The notes under the pieces are model-generated. The model saw nothing but the letters and a program-made list of their open reading frames with translations. It was not told where the DNA came from and searched no databases. A program made the position numbers and the translations under genes. A DNA stretch of 55,269 nt, taken from an uncultured Eubacterium sp. GTDB taxonomy: Bacteria > Bacillota > Clostridia > Lachnospirales > Lachnospiraceae. The first letter of the stretch is position 1. Each line of letters begins with the position of its first letter. Below, one piece after another: positions 43,623-53,067 of this stretch. Location: positions 1 to 55,269 of the forward strand of contig CANDJC010000009.1 in the NCBI GenBank assembly GCA_947384955.1, in the 5' to 3' direction.

Positions 43623-43832
43623 TTACACGAACTTTACTTTTACCAGCCCGGAGGGGCAGCTGTTCCCGGCAATGCGGATTGTCTTTCTCCGGGAGCAGAC
43701 GGTTTCAGGCATGAGGTCAGCGGTTTCGTCCTGCCTGTTCCCGTCAAAATTCATATCCTGCATGAGAATGTCATAGCCGATATTGTCTTTGATGCTCTCC
43801 CGGTAAGCTGTTAAGTCAGTTCTTTGTATATC
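43623..43832 (-). pseudogene. Fragment of a DUF6017 replication-initiator protein
   Basis: The minus strand reads 'LTAYRESIKDNIGYDILMQD', then 'NRQDETADLMPETVCSRRKTIRIAGNSCPS' and a stop at 43623-43625. This is the pattern of the DUF6017 region of RepA-type initiators from conjugative elements (YRE-IKENI-YDIL, VETVCSKRKTIRIAG). The N-terminal domains and a start codon are missing. It is a relic of a mobile element at the infA-rpmJ break. A 7-base tandem repeat (ACTTTAC) follows at its end. Confidence 0.6.
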
Positions 43833-43835
43833 TTA

Positions 43836-44897
43836 TTATGATATCGTATGTTTCGAATATTTTAAAGTTTTATAAACAGTAATACCAGTTTCAGCCACAG
43901 AAATCAGAATGATAACAGCCAGTATGATGTTATTGAAAAAATCACTGTTCCAGTAATACAGCAAATCGCCTGCCGAATAGCTGCTGATTCCAGAAGCCTG
44001 CATTAACTGATTCGCAAAATCCGGATTCCATAACGGCATAACCTTAAGCAGGACAGCAGCGATGATAAGCTGCAGCGTATTGCAGATAAGATTGCAGTAC
44101 ATCACGGTCCGGCAGTAGCATCCTGTGACAAGGCGGACAATTTCATCTATGATACAGGTAAAAAGCCAGAGCAGAAAAACAGGAAGAACCATCTGCCATT
44201 TATCCAGGTTAAAAACACACGAAACCGCCTGAACCTGGCCGTTTTCATAATGAAAAAAACCAAAAAGCTGTGGCTTAAATAACAGCAGCGCCGAAAATAC
44301 ACTTATCATAATAATAGAAACAGCACTGTCGCAGCGGCTGATAACAGCACGTTTGTCAGGAACCGGCGGCAGCTGAAATGGAGTCCAGGACTTGTTTAAG
44401 CCGCTGTTCTTTGTCAGCTCCTTTACAGACCAGTTTTTTTCTGCTTTTATGCTCAGCTTTACATTCTGACGCTCCAGCACCGCAAAAATAATCGTAACAA
44501 TGCCAGTCACACAATAGGCGCCGCTGATGGCTGTTGCAAACAGTTCTGTAAAAAAAGAAACAAAGAAATTCACAATACTGTCCGCATGAGAAAATCCGTG
44601 CATGAAACCGGAAAACGCAGCAGAAATACCAGTGCCGGCCAGAGCCAGTCTGATAACCCACAAATAATTATCATAATATTCCGGTCCAATCAGATAATTG
44701 CCGTCTCCGCGGTAGCGTTTTGCAAATTCCTCCGGTGCGCCTAATTTTTGCAGCGCCTCTTCAGCAGAAATCTGTTCCTCCATGCACATATCATCAATCA
44801 GAGTCTGCAGTTCCATACGGATATCCTCTCTGGAATCCTGAGGCACTCTTTTCACAACCTCATATATATAACGTTCTATCATTTCCTGTTCATTCAT
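43836..44897 (-). CDS. HAAS-domain membrane protein
   Basis: 353 residues. The first 80 residues ('MIERYIYEVVKRVPQDSREDIRMELQTLIDDM ... ALQKLGAPEEFAKRYRGDGNYLIGPEYYDNY') are the HAAS/DUF1700-type cytoplasmic helical domain; six or so membrane segments follow. Proteins of this type are found next to PadR regulators and are thought to transmit envelope or membrane signals. The PadR gene is just upstream on the same strand (59-base gap). Confidence 0.8.
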   Translation of the reverse strand: MNEQEMIERYIYEVVKRVPQDSREDIRMELQTLIDDMCMEEQISAEEALQKLGAPEEFAKRYRGDGNYLIGPEYYDNYLWVIRLALAGTGISAAFSGFMHGFSHADSIVNFFVSFFTELFATAISGAYCVTGIVTIIFAVLERQNVKLSIKAEKNWSVKELTKNSGLNKSWTPFQLPPVPDKRAVISRCDSAVSIIMISVFSALLLFKPQLFGFFHYENGQVQAVSCVFNLDKWQMVLPVFLLWLFTCIIDEIVRLVTGCYCRTVMYCNLICNTLQLIIAAVLLKVMPLWNPDFANQLMQASGISSYSAGDLLYYWNSDFFNNIILAVIILISVAETGITVYKTLKYSKHTIS

Positions 44898-44956
44898 TTT
44901 CCTTACCTCCTAATCAAGTCCCATTTATTTCTGTCCATTACAGCTGCCGCTTGTCT

Positions 44957-45298
44957 TTACTCATTTTCACTATCTTCTATCAGACGCCGGATTCCCGCAG
45001 ACATTATTTTCCACTGTGCAGCAAGCTCTGCATAAATCTGACTCCCATAATCCGTCCGCCTGTAATACTTCCTCGGCTTGCTTTCCGATGTATCCCACTC
45101 ACTGCATAACAGCCCCTGGCTTTCCAGCCTGCGCAGAAGCGGATAAAGTGTATTGGCATCGGCAGAAATCCCTTTTTCATTTAAAGCCTGCACCAGGGCA
45201 TATCCATAACAGGATTCATGCAGCTGGCTCAGAACACATAAAATCAGAGTGCCGCGGCGCAGCTCAGACACTAAACTTTCCTGTAAATCCTTTCCCAA
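44957..45298 (-). CDS. PadR family transcription regulator
   Basis: 113 residues. 'ELRRGTLILCVLSQLHESCYGYALVQALNEKGISADANTLYPLLRRLESQGLLCSEWDTSESKPRKYYRRTDYG' is a full PadR winged helix; the C-terminal helix gives dimerisation. It is the first gene of a two-gene unit with the HAAS membrane protein and probably represses it. Just upstream a TATTGTG...CACAGTATTGTC region (45323-45361) could hold the operator. Confidence 0.9.
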   Translation of the reverse strand: MGKDLQESLVSELRRGTLILCVLSQLHESCYGYALVQALNEKGISADANTLYPLLRRLESQGLLCSEWDTSESKPRKYYRRTDYGSQIYAELAAQWKIMSAGIRRLIEDSENE

Positions 45299-45523
45299 CC
45301 CAATATTTCTCCTTTCATATTATTGTGATATTCATTATACTGTATAATACACAGTATTGTCAATATAAAATCATCAAAAACCCCTGTCATCCCCCCTCAT
45401 CTTCAAACTTGCCACCGTCTTTATCTTCCATTTCGCAGACTAATGTGGTAAAATGTAAAAGATATGTAAAAACATGTAACTAATCAGTAAACGTTTCGCA
45501 CAGATGAAAAGGAAAATAACAAC

Positions 45524-47371
45524 ATGGAAGGATTCACACTAATCTTAACGCTTCTCAGCGGGGTAGCACTATTTCTATTCGGCATGTCTTTAATGGGAGA
45601 CGGTCTGAAGAAAGCAGCCGGAGAAAAATTAGAACTGATTCTGTACAGGCTGACAAACACTCCGCTCAAGGGCATCCTGCTAGGCACAGCGGTAACAGCG
45701 ATTATCCAGTCATCCTCGGCAACAACAGTCATGGTTGTCGGATTTGTAAATGCCGGAATGATGAAAGTATCTCAGGCAATCGGCATCATAATGGGAGCAA
45801 ACATCGGAACAAGCATCACAGGCTGGATTCTGTGCCTCTCTTATATAGAAGGAACAGGAGGAATCGCGCAGCTTCTATCCACAGCGACGATATCGGCAGT
45901 TGTCGCGATTATAGGTATCGTATTCAAGATGTTTCTAAAGAAGGCTTCCTATCATAACGTCGGAGACATCATGCTTGGGTTTTCGATTCTGATGGTCGGC
46001 ATGCAGACGATGAGCAGTGCGGTAGCGCCGTTAAAGAGCAACGAACACTTTGTAAACGCGCTGACGATGTTTAAGAATCCGTTTATGGGAATACTGGTCG
46101 GGATTCTGTTTACGGCAGTTCTGCAGAGTGCATCGGCCTCGGTTGGTATTATGCAGGCGCTGTCAGTAACTGGCGGAATTACGTTTGCGGCGGCGCTTCC
46201 GATTACGATGGGTATTGGCGTCGGCGCGGCATGTCCGGTGCTGCTGTCATCGATTGGGACAAATAAAAACGGCAGAAGAACAGCGCTCATTTACCTGCTG
46301 AATGATTTGTTCGGGATGCTGTTCTGGTCTGTGATATTTTATTCGGTCAATGCGTTTGCCCGGTTTGAGTTCATGGATATGGTGATGAATCCGGTCCGGA
46401 TTGCACTGCTGAATACCGTGTTCCGTATGGCCACCATTCTTGTTTTATGTCCGTTTATCAAAGGAATTGAGAAATTTGTATTCCTGCTGATAAGGGACAG
46501 TGAGGAAGATAAGGAAGACCAGGCAGATTTTGACCTGTTAGAGGAGCGTTTTCTGGCCTATCCGCCGCTTGCGATTGCACAGAGTCATCAGGCAATGAAC
46601 GGCATGGCCAAAAAAGTAAGGAAAAATATATCCTATGCACTGAATCTGCTGACAAATTATTCCGAAGAAAACTACAATAAGGTGCAGGAGAAAGAGAATC
46701 TTATTGATAAATATGAAGATAAGCTCGGTACATATCTGATGCAGCTGACCGGGCGGGAGATGACAATTGCGCAGAACAGCGAGGTTTCCAAATTTCTGCA
46801 TACGCTCAGTGACTTCGAGCGGCTTGGAGACCATGCCAGCAATATTTCAAAAGTCGCAAATGAACTTTATGAAAAAAAGACATCTTTTTCAAAAGAAGGC
46901 ATGTATGAGCTTGGGGTTCTGGAATCAGCGGTTTCGGAGATTGTAGATTTGACCGTAAATGCATTTATGGAGGACGATCAGAATACGGCATACCGCGTGG
47001 AGCCGCTTCGTGAGTTAATCGGCATTCTCTGTGATGAGCTGAAGCTCCGCCATATCAAGCGGCTGCAGCACGGCAAATGCGAGTTAAAGCAGGGGTTTGC
47101 GTTTAACGACCTGCTGGCGAATTTAGAGCGTATCGGCGCGCACTGTTCAAACGTGGCGGTAGCGATGATAGAGCTTGGATATTCTGAATTTGATATTCAT
47201 GGATATGTGAAAAGCGTGCGGGAACGCAAAAACTCAGATTACGCTGTCTATTTTGAAGAATACGAGGAAAAATACGATATTAATGGCTATAAGAAGATAA
47301 AAAAAGCCAGGAAAGAAGAAGAGGTGTTAAAATCCAAGAAAAATAAAGATGATACAAAGAAAAAGAAATAG
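45524..47371 (+). CDS. Na/Pi cotransporter family protein with PhoU-like tail
   Basis: 615 residues. The membrane half (1-315) contains the two inverted QSSS-type repeats: 'TAIIQSSSATTVMVVGFVNAG' near 62 and 'TAVLQSASASVGIMQALS' near 195, each with 'GANIGTSIT'- or 'GIGVGAACP'-like motifs. The C-terminal half (about 350-570) is helical with PhoU-like 'LGDHASNISKVANE' and 'LERIGAHCSNVAVAMIEL'. It imports phosphate with sodium or regulates phosphate homeostasis. The tail is very lysine-rich. Followed by the HipA-like gene 33 bases later. Confidence 0.92.
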   Translation: MEGFTLILTLLSGVALFLFGMSLMGDGLKKAAGEKLELILYRLTNTPLKGILLGTAVTAIIQSSSATTVMVVGFVNAGMMKVSQAIGIIMGANIGTSITGWILCLSYIEGTGGIAQLLSTATISAVVAIIGIVFKMFLKKASYHNVGDIMLGFSILMVGMQTMSSAVAPLKSNEHFVNALTMFKNPFMGILVGILFTAVLQSASASVGIMQALSVTGGITFAAALPITMGIGVGAACPVLLSSIGTNKNGRRTALIYLLNDLFGMLFWSVIFYSVNAFARFEFMDMVMNPVRIALLNTVFRMATILVLCPFIKGIEKFVFLLIRDSEEDKEDQADFDLLEERFLAYPPLAIAQSHQAMNGMAKKVRKNISYALNLLTNYSEENYNKVQEKENLIDKYEDKLGTYLMQLTGREMTIAQNSEVSKFLHTLSDFERLGDHASNISKVANELYEKKTSFSKEGMYELGVLESAVSEIVDLTVNAFMEDDQNTAYRVEPLRELIGILCDELKLRHIKRLQHGKCELKQGFAFNDLLANLERIGAHCSNVAVAMIELGYSEFDIHGYVKSVRERKNSDYAVYFEEYEEKYDINGYKKIKKARKEEEVLKSKKNKDDTKKKK

Positions 47372-47404
47372 TGATTGGAATAGTAAGAAGGTAGATGTGT
47401 TATT

Positions 47405-48523
47405 ATGTATTTGATGTTAAAAAATACAGAGGTGTTATATTTTAATCTGGAAGAATTTGTCGTAGAAGTAATCCGCAATGATTTGCTGCCGTTCTGTCTC
47501 AGGTCTAATATGAGGCCGCCTGTGAAAATGAAAGATATTTTACACAACATACAGGAGGTAAAAGCTTATTTAAGCAGCAGGGTGCTGTCTTTGTCGAGGG
47601 ATAATGCAAAGCAGATTTATGCGGCATTTCAGATTCCGCAGGTAGAATCGATTGAGAACAGGGTCAATATCTGTATCAGGTGCAAAGGAGTTTCCATCGT
47701 AGACAGCTACTGGGTAAAGAAGGACGATGAAAATGTGCTATGGGATAATATTAATATCCGCCAGAATAAGCTCAGGGATATTCTGGATTTGTCGTTAAGC
47801 GGGTTCAGCCCTTCGATTACGACCAATGCAATCTGTCCGGAGCTGACGACAAAGGGCCTGTTTCGAAAAGGGTGGGTTTACCTTGGAGACAGTCTTTACC
47901 TGCTAAAGTCTGACAAGACAAATGAGTATGTAAATACAAGAATGGAAGTGCTGGCTTCTGAAATACTTGAATGCTTTGATAACCGGCTGGACAGTATTGT
48001 GTATCTGAGCGATATCAAGGAGACAGCCCGCGGAACAGCTTATGTTTCTATCTGCCAGAATTTTGTAAGAGAGGAGCATTCTTTTGTAGAAGCCTGGGAA
48101 GTGATTGAATACTGTAAAAGAGAAGGTATTGATTTCCGAAAATTCTGTCTGGAAAAATGGGGGAGCAAGTTTGCCTGCATTCCGGTGCTGGACTATATTA
48201 TTATCAATACAGACAGACATACACAGAATTATGGATTTATGATGAATAATGATACCGGACATCTGGAAGCCGTAGCTCCGATGTTTGATTTAAACTGTGC
48301 GCTTGTGGCAGATTATTTTATGTGTGAAGCGGGGGATACGTTAAGCCAGATGTTTAATACAGCAGAAACGATTAAAAAGCTGGCATATGAATATGTGCCG
48401 TATACAGACCTCAAACTGAAAGAAGATGAATTTATCAGGCTGGCTGAGAATCGCACGTATAAAGAACTGCGGTATATCTTTGAACGGGTATATGGAAGAA
48501 TTCAGGAAATGGGTATCATTTAG
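47405..48523 (+). CDS. HipA-like kinase-fold protein
   Basis: 372 residues. The catalytic region is recognisable: 'IINTDRHTQNYGFM' with catalytic Asp270 and 'APMFDLNCAL' with metal-binding Asp295; 'GTAYVSICQNFVREEHSF' precedes. HipA kinases phosphorylate translation targets such as GltX. The N-terminal part lacks the usual HipA leader domain and no HipB-type antitoxin gene is adjacent. The gene lies between the Na/Pi transporter and a chemoreceptor. Toxicity is not established. Confidence 0.75.
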   Translation: MYLMLKNTEVLYFNLEEFVVEVIRNDLLPFCLRSNMRPPVKMKDILHNIQEVKAYLSSRVLSLSRDNAKQIYAAFQIPQVESIENRVNICIRCKGVSIVDSYWVKKDDENVLWDNINIRQNKLRDILDLSLSGFSPSITTNAICPELTTKGLFRKGWVYLGDSLYLLKSDKTNEYVNTRMEVLASEILECFDNRLDSIVYLSDIKETARGTAYVSICQNFVREEHSFVEAWEVIEYCKREGIDFRKFCLEKWGSKFACIPVLDYIIINTDRHTQNYGFMMNNDTGHLEAVAPMFDLNCALVADYFMCEAGDTLSQMFNTAETIKKLAYEYVPYTDLKLKEDEFIRLAENRTYKELRYIFERVYGRIQEMGII

Positions 48524-48538
48524 AAAGGACGGTTAGTG

Positions 48539-49972
48539 ATGAGATTTGGAAAAAAGAGTGCAGACAGGATTATGGATTCGATATCAAGGCTGGTAGATAT
48601 GCCTTACGAGCCGGCAAACGGAGAATGGAACGATGTCCATAAACGGCTGATGGATGGAAGGAAGAAATTTGAACAGGCTGCGACGAAAACGATGGATGCG
48701 GTAATTCATATGAGCTCTATGGACCTGACGCTGGCAACGAATGTCGAGACAGTCGAGCAGGTGAATGATTCGATTGCCACAGCAGTAGATACCATTCATG
48801 AATCGATTTCTTCAACGGCAAACATTGCTTCTGAAATATCAAAAGCGCATGAAAGCCTGACAGAAACAATGATAGAGGCCTCCGACGCATCTACGGGTAT
48901 TATGGATGAAATACAAAGCTGCGAGGATGAACTGACATCCATTACAGATTTATCAGCGTCTGCCATTGATACAGTTACAGAAATGAATACAGAAATGCAC
49001 GGGCTGCTCAATATCATTCAGAACATGAATGAAGCAATCAGCACAATCAGTTCGATTTCATCCCAGACAAACCTGTTAGCGCTGAATGCTTCCATTGAAG
49101 CCGCCAGGGCCGGCGAGGCCGGCAGAGGCTTTGCGGTCGTAGCAGAAGAAATCCGCAAGCTGGCAGAAGAAACAAAAACGCTGACCGGAAATATAGGCAA
49201 TTTTTTGATAAGCATACAGGATGCTTCCAAGAAAACCTCGGACAGCGTAGATACTACAGTGGCAAAGCTGGAGCATATTAATGAAAGAATTCAAAACGTA
49301 TGGAAAATTACCGGAAACAACCGCAACGGCATGATTCAGATTACGGATTCGGTATCTTCTCTGGCTGCTGTCAGCGAAGAAATCAGCAGCTCCATGGGCG
49401 AGCTGGATAATCAGATGCAGTATGTGACCACACAGTGCCAGAGCCTTAAAGGCAATACGGAATCACTGGAGATTTCCAGTCATTCGATAGCAGAGCTGGT
49501 AGAGCCTGTAAAAGAAATTGAGAAACATCTGGATGAATCAACAAAGATTATGGGCGCCATGGCACAGGATGCTTTTTATATGCTGGATAACCAGGTTGTG
49601 CTGGATTCCTTAAACAGTGCGGTGGATGCGCATCAAAAATGGCTGGAGACATTAAAAGAAATGTCGCGCAGCGGAGTTTTAAAGCCTCTGCAGACAGACT
49701 GTACAAAATGCGGGCTCGGACATTTTTACTATTCCTATAAACCGTTAAATCCAAAAGTAACGCCGATATGGAATGCTCTTGAGGAGAAGCACAAAACATT
49801 CCATTCTTACGGGACTAAGATGATAGATGCGATTCGTTCCGGCAGCAGCGGGCAGCTGGAGCAGATTTATAAAGAAGCGGAAAAATGCTCGAAAGAACTG
49901 ATATCAGATTTCCAGAAGCTGATACAGATTATCCGGGAGCTGACGAAGGAGCATATACGGATTTTTGAGTAA
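48539..49972 (+). CDS. Soluble chemoreceptor with CZB zinc-binding domain
   Basis: 477 residues without membrane segments. The signalling hairpin is '[40 protein letters not shown]' (about 175-215), flanked by long coiled coils. The C-terminal domain has 'HQKWLETL', '[13 protein letters not shown]' and 'HKTFHSYG', the His/Cys set of the chemoreceptor zinc-binding domain, which senses zinc or oxidants such as hypochlorite. ATG at 48539 is preferred over the preceding GTG. It fits a flagellated cell and would act on a CheA/CheW complex in the cytoplasm. Confidence 0.9.
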   Translation: MRFGKKSADRIMDSISRLVDMPYEPANGEWNDVHKRLMDGRKKFEQAATKTMDAVIHMSSMDLTLATNVETVEQVNDSIATAVDTIHESISSTANIASEISKAHESLTETMIEASDASTGIMDEIQSCEDELTSITDLSASAIDTVTEMNTEMHGLLNIIQNMNEAISTISSISSQTNLLALNASIEAARAGEAGRGFAVVAEEIRKLAEETKTLTGNIGNFLISIQDASKKTSDSVDTTVAKLEHINERIQNVWKITGNNRNGMIQITDSVSSLAAVSEEISSSMGELDNQMQYVTTQCQSLKGNTESLEISSHSIAELVEPVKEIEKHLDESTKIMGAMAQDAFYMLDNQVVLDSLNSAVDAHQKWLETLKEMSRSGVLKPLQTDCTKCGLGHFYYSYKPLNPKVTPIWNALEEKHKTFHSYGTKMIDAIRSGSSGQLEQIYKEAEKCSKELISDFQKLIQIIRELTKEHIRIFE

Positions 49973-50070
49973 ACCTTCAGACAAGCATAGCAGCTGAGTG
50001 AAGGCACTACAGCTGCTGATTTTGGATAGAAATGCGAGAGGTATTCTCAACAGAAGGAGGGAATTTATTT

Positions 50071-50556
50071 TTGAAAAGAATATTATTTATATTTGCAAAC
50101 ATAATGCTTTGCTGTATATGGATTTCTTGCAGTGTTAAAAACAGTGGCAGTACAGTATCCCAGGAACTTGGTATTGATGCAGATGGTGGCAGCGAAATTT
50201 TGAATTATGATACTCATAGTGGAAACGGGGATGGAATTTCATGTATTGCAATGACATTTCGTGATGATAATGTATTACAGCAAATTGATAATAATTCTTC
50301 ATGGAAAGAATTCCCACTTGATAAAGCGGTGGAGACTTTGGTATATGGAATATCGAATGGTGATAGCAGTACAGGGCCATTTTTAACAGATAATAATGGA
50401 AAAACACTTGTACCTCAAATTTTAAATGGGTACTATATTTTGATAGACAGACAAAATAGCGATGCTGCTATATTGGAACGGAAGTCATTTAATTTGTCAC
50501 TGGGGCTTTATGATACTGACACAAAGACGTTATATTTCTGTAAACTTGATACATAA
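50071..50556 (+). CDS. Putative lipoprotein
   Basis: 161 residues from a TTG start 9 bases after AAGGAGGG. The signal sequence 'LKRILFIFANIMLCCIWISC' ends in a lipobox-like WISC with Cys20. The mature part starts 'SVKNSGSTVSQELGIDADGG' and is beta-rich and acidic, with 'IAMTFRDDNVLQQI' and 'YYILIDRQNSDAAILERKSFNLSLGLYD'. Probably membrane-anchored on the outer face. I do not recognise the family. The upstream codons from 50032 are in frame but would bury the signal peptide. Confidence 0.65.
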   Translation: MKRILFIFANIMLCCIWISCSVKNSGSTVSQELGIDADGGSEILNYDTHSGNGDGISCIAMTFRDDNVLQQIDNNSSWKEFPLDKAVETLVYGISNGDSSTGPFLTDNNGKTLVPQILNGYYILIDRQNSDAAILERKSFNLSLGLYDTDTKTLYFCKLDT

Positions 50557-50602
50557 ATAGGGGCTGTCGGGTAATAGCATTTTTTAGCCCTGTTTCCCCC
50601 AA

Positions 50603-50666
50603 AAAAGACATCTCCCGCAGAATTCTGTGCCTTTCGGCATGGACTCTTCTGCGGGAGATGTCTTTT
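50603..50666. terminator. Perfect 20-bp inverted repeat beside a transposase remnant
   Basis: AAAAGACATCTCCCGCAGAA (50603-50622) and its exact complement (50647-50666) enclose 24 bases. T/A tails on both sides allow termination in both directions. It lies immediately after the transposase remnant's stop codon, as strong terminators at IS ends do. Confidence 0.75.
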
Positions 50667-50681
50667 CCCCTGTTGTTTTTC

Positions 50682-50834
50682 CTATGCAGCTTTCTCCCTG
50701 GTTTTCCCTTCGAATTTATATATTTTATCGTGCAGAAAACGGTGGTATTTATTTATGTTTCGGACGATTGCATACAGCATGAATTTCTTGTATGCCTCTC
50801 CGTGGAACGGTAATTGAACCGCCGAAATTTTTTG
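50682..50834 (-). pseudogene. Transposase C-terminal remnant
   Basis: The minus strand reads 'VQLPFHGEAYKKFMLYAIVR' then 'NINKYHRFLHDKIYKFEGKT', 'REKAA' and stop. The 'RNINKYHRF' ending is typical of DDE transposase tails, possibly IS1182-type. The upstream 90% of the gene is missing. It marks an old insertion sequence in front of the rpmJ promoter. The 155 bases between it and that promoter are very AT-rich without a gene. Confidence 0.5.
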
Positions 50835-50989
50835 TTTTCCCTTACATCTCCTTTTTATGTATTAGGCTATAAAAGTAACATTGATACTTATTTTATATAA
50901 AATAGATGTATTTTGACATAGCCATAATAATAAACAATTGTAATTTAAATGTCAATACAAATATCATATTATTAAATTTTAATTTGTTG

Positions 50990-51018
50990 TTGCATTTTTT
51001 TGGACATAGTGGTATAAT
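50990..51018 (+). promoter_or_regulatory. Promoter of the rpmJ-alpha operon
   Basis: TTGCAT (50990-50995), 17 bases, TATAAT (51013-51018), about 120 bases before rpmJ. It gives the third ribosomal segment independent transcription after the interruption. Confidence 0.8.
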
Positions 51019-51140
51019 GCTAGCTGAACGCTTTGGAATGAACCCTGAAAAAGCTGGATAATAAGCAGATTTTCATCAGATTCGGATGAAAAATCAATGA
51101 TTGTACAGCGGATTCAGGCGTAAGGAAAGGAGGATTTACT

Positions 51141-51254
51141 GTGAAAGTAAGATCATCAGTTAAGCCAATTTGTGAAAAATGCAAGATAATCAAGAGAAAA
51201 GGAAGTATCCGGGTTATCTGCGAAAATCCGAAACACAAACAGCGTCAGGGCTGA
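51141..51254 (+). CDS. rpmJ: 50S ribosomal protein L36
   Basis: 37 residues from a GTG start after AAGGAGG. '[36 protein letters not shown]' has the zinc ligands C-x-x-C, Cys and His. It is the smallest ribosomal protein and binds 23S rRNA near L16. Normally it directly follows infA; here the two are 8 kb apart. Confidence 0.96.
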   Translation: MKVRSSVKPICEKCKIIKRKGSIRVICENPKHKQRQG

Positions 51255-51612
51255 AAAAATCTGTGTAAAACAGGTTTTAGCCGGAATATTTCAGGTTATA
51301 TTATGGGCGGCTGTCAGCAGGTGATTCTGTAACGGCTCGGACAGGCGGCTGTTACATGGGAAATCCGTATTTTTACAGGCGGATTTGGCCTGCTGATTCA
51401 TAATAAACAGCGGATACTGCTGTATCCGGCATCTTTTATACCGAGGAGATGCTGGTAAAAAGTGTCATTCCGTTTTGCGGATATTATTATAAAAAAGGGA
51501 CAGGTGCATGCACACATTTCAGGCTGGTTTTCCAGAGCTGCGTGGATTTGTCTGCATATTTTTAATTATCACAAATTATACGAATTCAAGAAATTATGGA
51601 GGTGCAATACAC
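51255..51612 (+). other. Long rpmJ-rpsM spacer
   Basis: 358 bases, where most genomes have a few dozen. It contains small stems (AAATCCG...CGGATTT near 51360-51386; GGATACTGCTGTATCC at 51413-51428) but no gene. It could be a regulatory leader for rpsM-rpoA translation, since S4 controls the alpha operon in other bacteria. Confidence 0.5.
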
Positions 51613-51981
51613 ATGGCACGTATCGCAGGTGTAGATTTACCAAGAGAGAAACGTGTGGAAATCGGTTTGACTTATATCTACGGCATCGGCAGAACAAGTT
51701 CTAACCGTATTCTTGCAGAAGCAAAAGTAAACCCGGATACCCGCTGCAGGGACCTTACAGATGAAGAAGTAAAAAGAATCAGTGCAGTCATTGATGAAAC
51801 ACAGACTGTAGAAGGTGACCTGCGCAGGGAAATCGCTCTTAATATCAAGAGATTACAGGAAATCGGATGCTATCGCGGTATCCGTCACAGGAAAGGGCTT
51901 CCTGTCCGTGGTCAGAAGACAAAGACAAATGCCAGAACAAGAAAAGGTCCTAAGAGAACAGTTGCAAATAAGAAGAAATAA
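51613..51981 (+). CDS. rpsM: 30S ribosomal protein S13
   Basis: 122 residues. '[39 protein letters not shown]' fixes the start at 51613, with GGAGG 7 bases upstream; '[43 protein letters not shown]' ends it. It contacts the P-site tRNA and L5. The open frame upstream to 51508 is not translated by this logic. Confidence 0.97.
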   Translation: MARIAGVDLPREKRVEIGLTYIYGIGRTSSNRILAEAKVNPDTRCRDLTDEEVKRISAVIDETQTVEGDLRREIALNIKRLQEIGCYRGIRHRKGLPVRGQKTKTNARTRKGPKRTVANKKK

Positions 51982-52016
51982 TTTAAGAAGAAAAGAGAAA
52001 GTAGGTTAGTTTAGAA

Positions 52017-52412
52017 ATGGCTAAAAAAGTTGCAAAAAAAGTAACAAAAAAGCGTGTAAAGAAAAACGTTGAACGTGGTCAGGCACATATTCAGTCATCT
52101 TTTAACAATACGATTGTTACCATTACAGATACTGAAGGAAATGCCTTATCCTGGGCAAGCGCAGGCGGCCTTGGATTTAGAGGTTCAAAGAAATCTACTC
52201 CGTATGCAGCACAGATGGCGGCAGAGACAGCTACAAAGGCTGCTCTTGTACACGGTTTAAAAACAGTTGATGTCATGGTAAAGGGACCGGGCTCAGGCAG
52301 AGAAGCAGCAATCCGTGCGCTTTCTGCATGCGGTCTGGAGGTTACATCTATCAGAGACGTAACACCGGTGCCTCATAACGGATGCCGTCCGCCAAAACGC
52401 AGAAGAGTTTAA
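52017..52412 (+). CDS. rpsK: 30S ribosomal protein S11
   Basis: 131 residues. A lysine-rich head precedes '[49 protein letters not shown]' and '[44 protein letters not shown]'. S11 lies on the platform at the mRNA exit. Twenty bases to rpsD. Confidence 0.97.
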   Translation: MAKKVAKKVTKKRVKKNVERGQAHIQSSFNNTIVTITDTEGNALSWASAGGLGFRGSKKSTPYAAQMAAETATKAALVHGLKTVDVMVKGPGSGREAAIRALSACGLEVTSIRDVTPVPHNGCRPPKRRRV

Positions 52413-52431
52413 TTAGGAGGGATAGATTGAG

Positions 52432-53025
52432 ATGGCAGTAAATAGAGTACCTGTACTGAAAAGATGCAGATCGCTTGGTTTAGAGCCGAGCTATCTGGGA
52501 TATGATAAAAAATCCAGAAGAAGTCCGCAGAGGTCTAACAGAAAGATGTCTGAATATGCTCTGCAGCTTCGTGAAAAACAGAAAGCAAAATTTATTTATG
52601 GCGTATTAGAAAAACCGTTCCATAATTACTATGAAAAAGCTGACCGTATGAAAGGCATGACAGGCGAAAACCTGATGAGAATGTTAGAGTCCAGGCTGGA
52701 CAGCGTGATTTTCCGCATGGGCTTTGCAAGAACACGCCGGGAAGCAAGACAGATTGTAGGACATCAGTTTTTATTAGTAAACGGAAAACCGGTACAGATT
52801 CCGTCTTACCGTGTCAAAGCCGGAGATGTAATAGAAGTAAGAGAAAATAAGAAGAGCCTGCAGAGAATGAAAGACATCGTCGAGGTAACAGCCGGAAGGC
52901 TTGTGCCGGAATGGCTGGATGTGAATCTGGAGAATCTGCAGGGTACGGTAAAGGAACTTCCTTCCCGTGAGATGATCGATGTGCCGGTAAATGAAATGCT
53001 CATCGTCGAGTTATATTCTAAATAA
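52432..53025 (+). CDS. rpsD: 30S ribosomal protein S4
   Basis: 197 residues. 'PVLKRCRSLGLEP' lacks the zinc cysteines of some S4 proteins. The S4 RNA-binding domain is 'RLDSVIFRMGFARTRREARQIVGHQFLLVNGKPVQIPSYRVKAGDVIEV' (about 90-138), then 'VPEWLDVNLENLQGTVKELPSREMIDVPVNEMLIVELYSK'. It nucleates 30S assembly and in other bacteria represses the alpha operon. Confidence 0.97.
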   Translation: MAVNRVPVLKRCRSLGLEPSYLGYDKKSRRSPQRSNRKMSEYALQLREKQKAKFIYGVLEKPFHNYYEKADRMKGMTGENLMRMLESRLDSVIFRMGFARTRREARQIVGHQFLLVNGKPVQIPSYRVKAGDVIEVRENKKSLQRMKDIVEVTAGRLVPEWLDVNLENLQGTVKELPSREMIDVPVNEMLIVELYSK

Positions 53026-53067
53026 TTAATGTAATGCGCGCTTGATCCGAAAAGGAGGGACTTGGTA

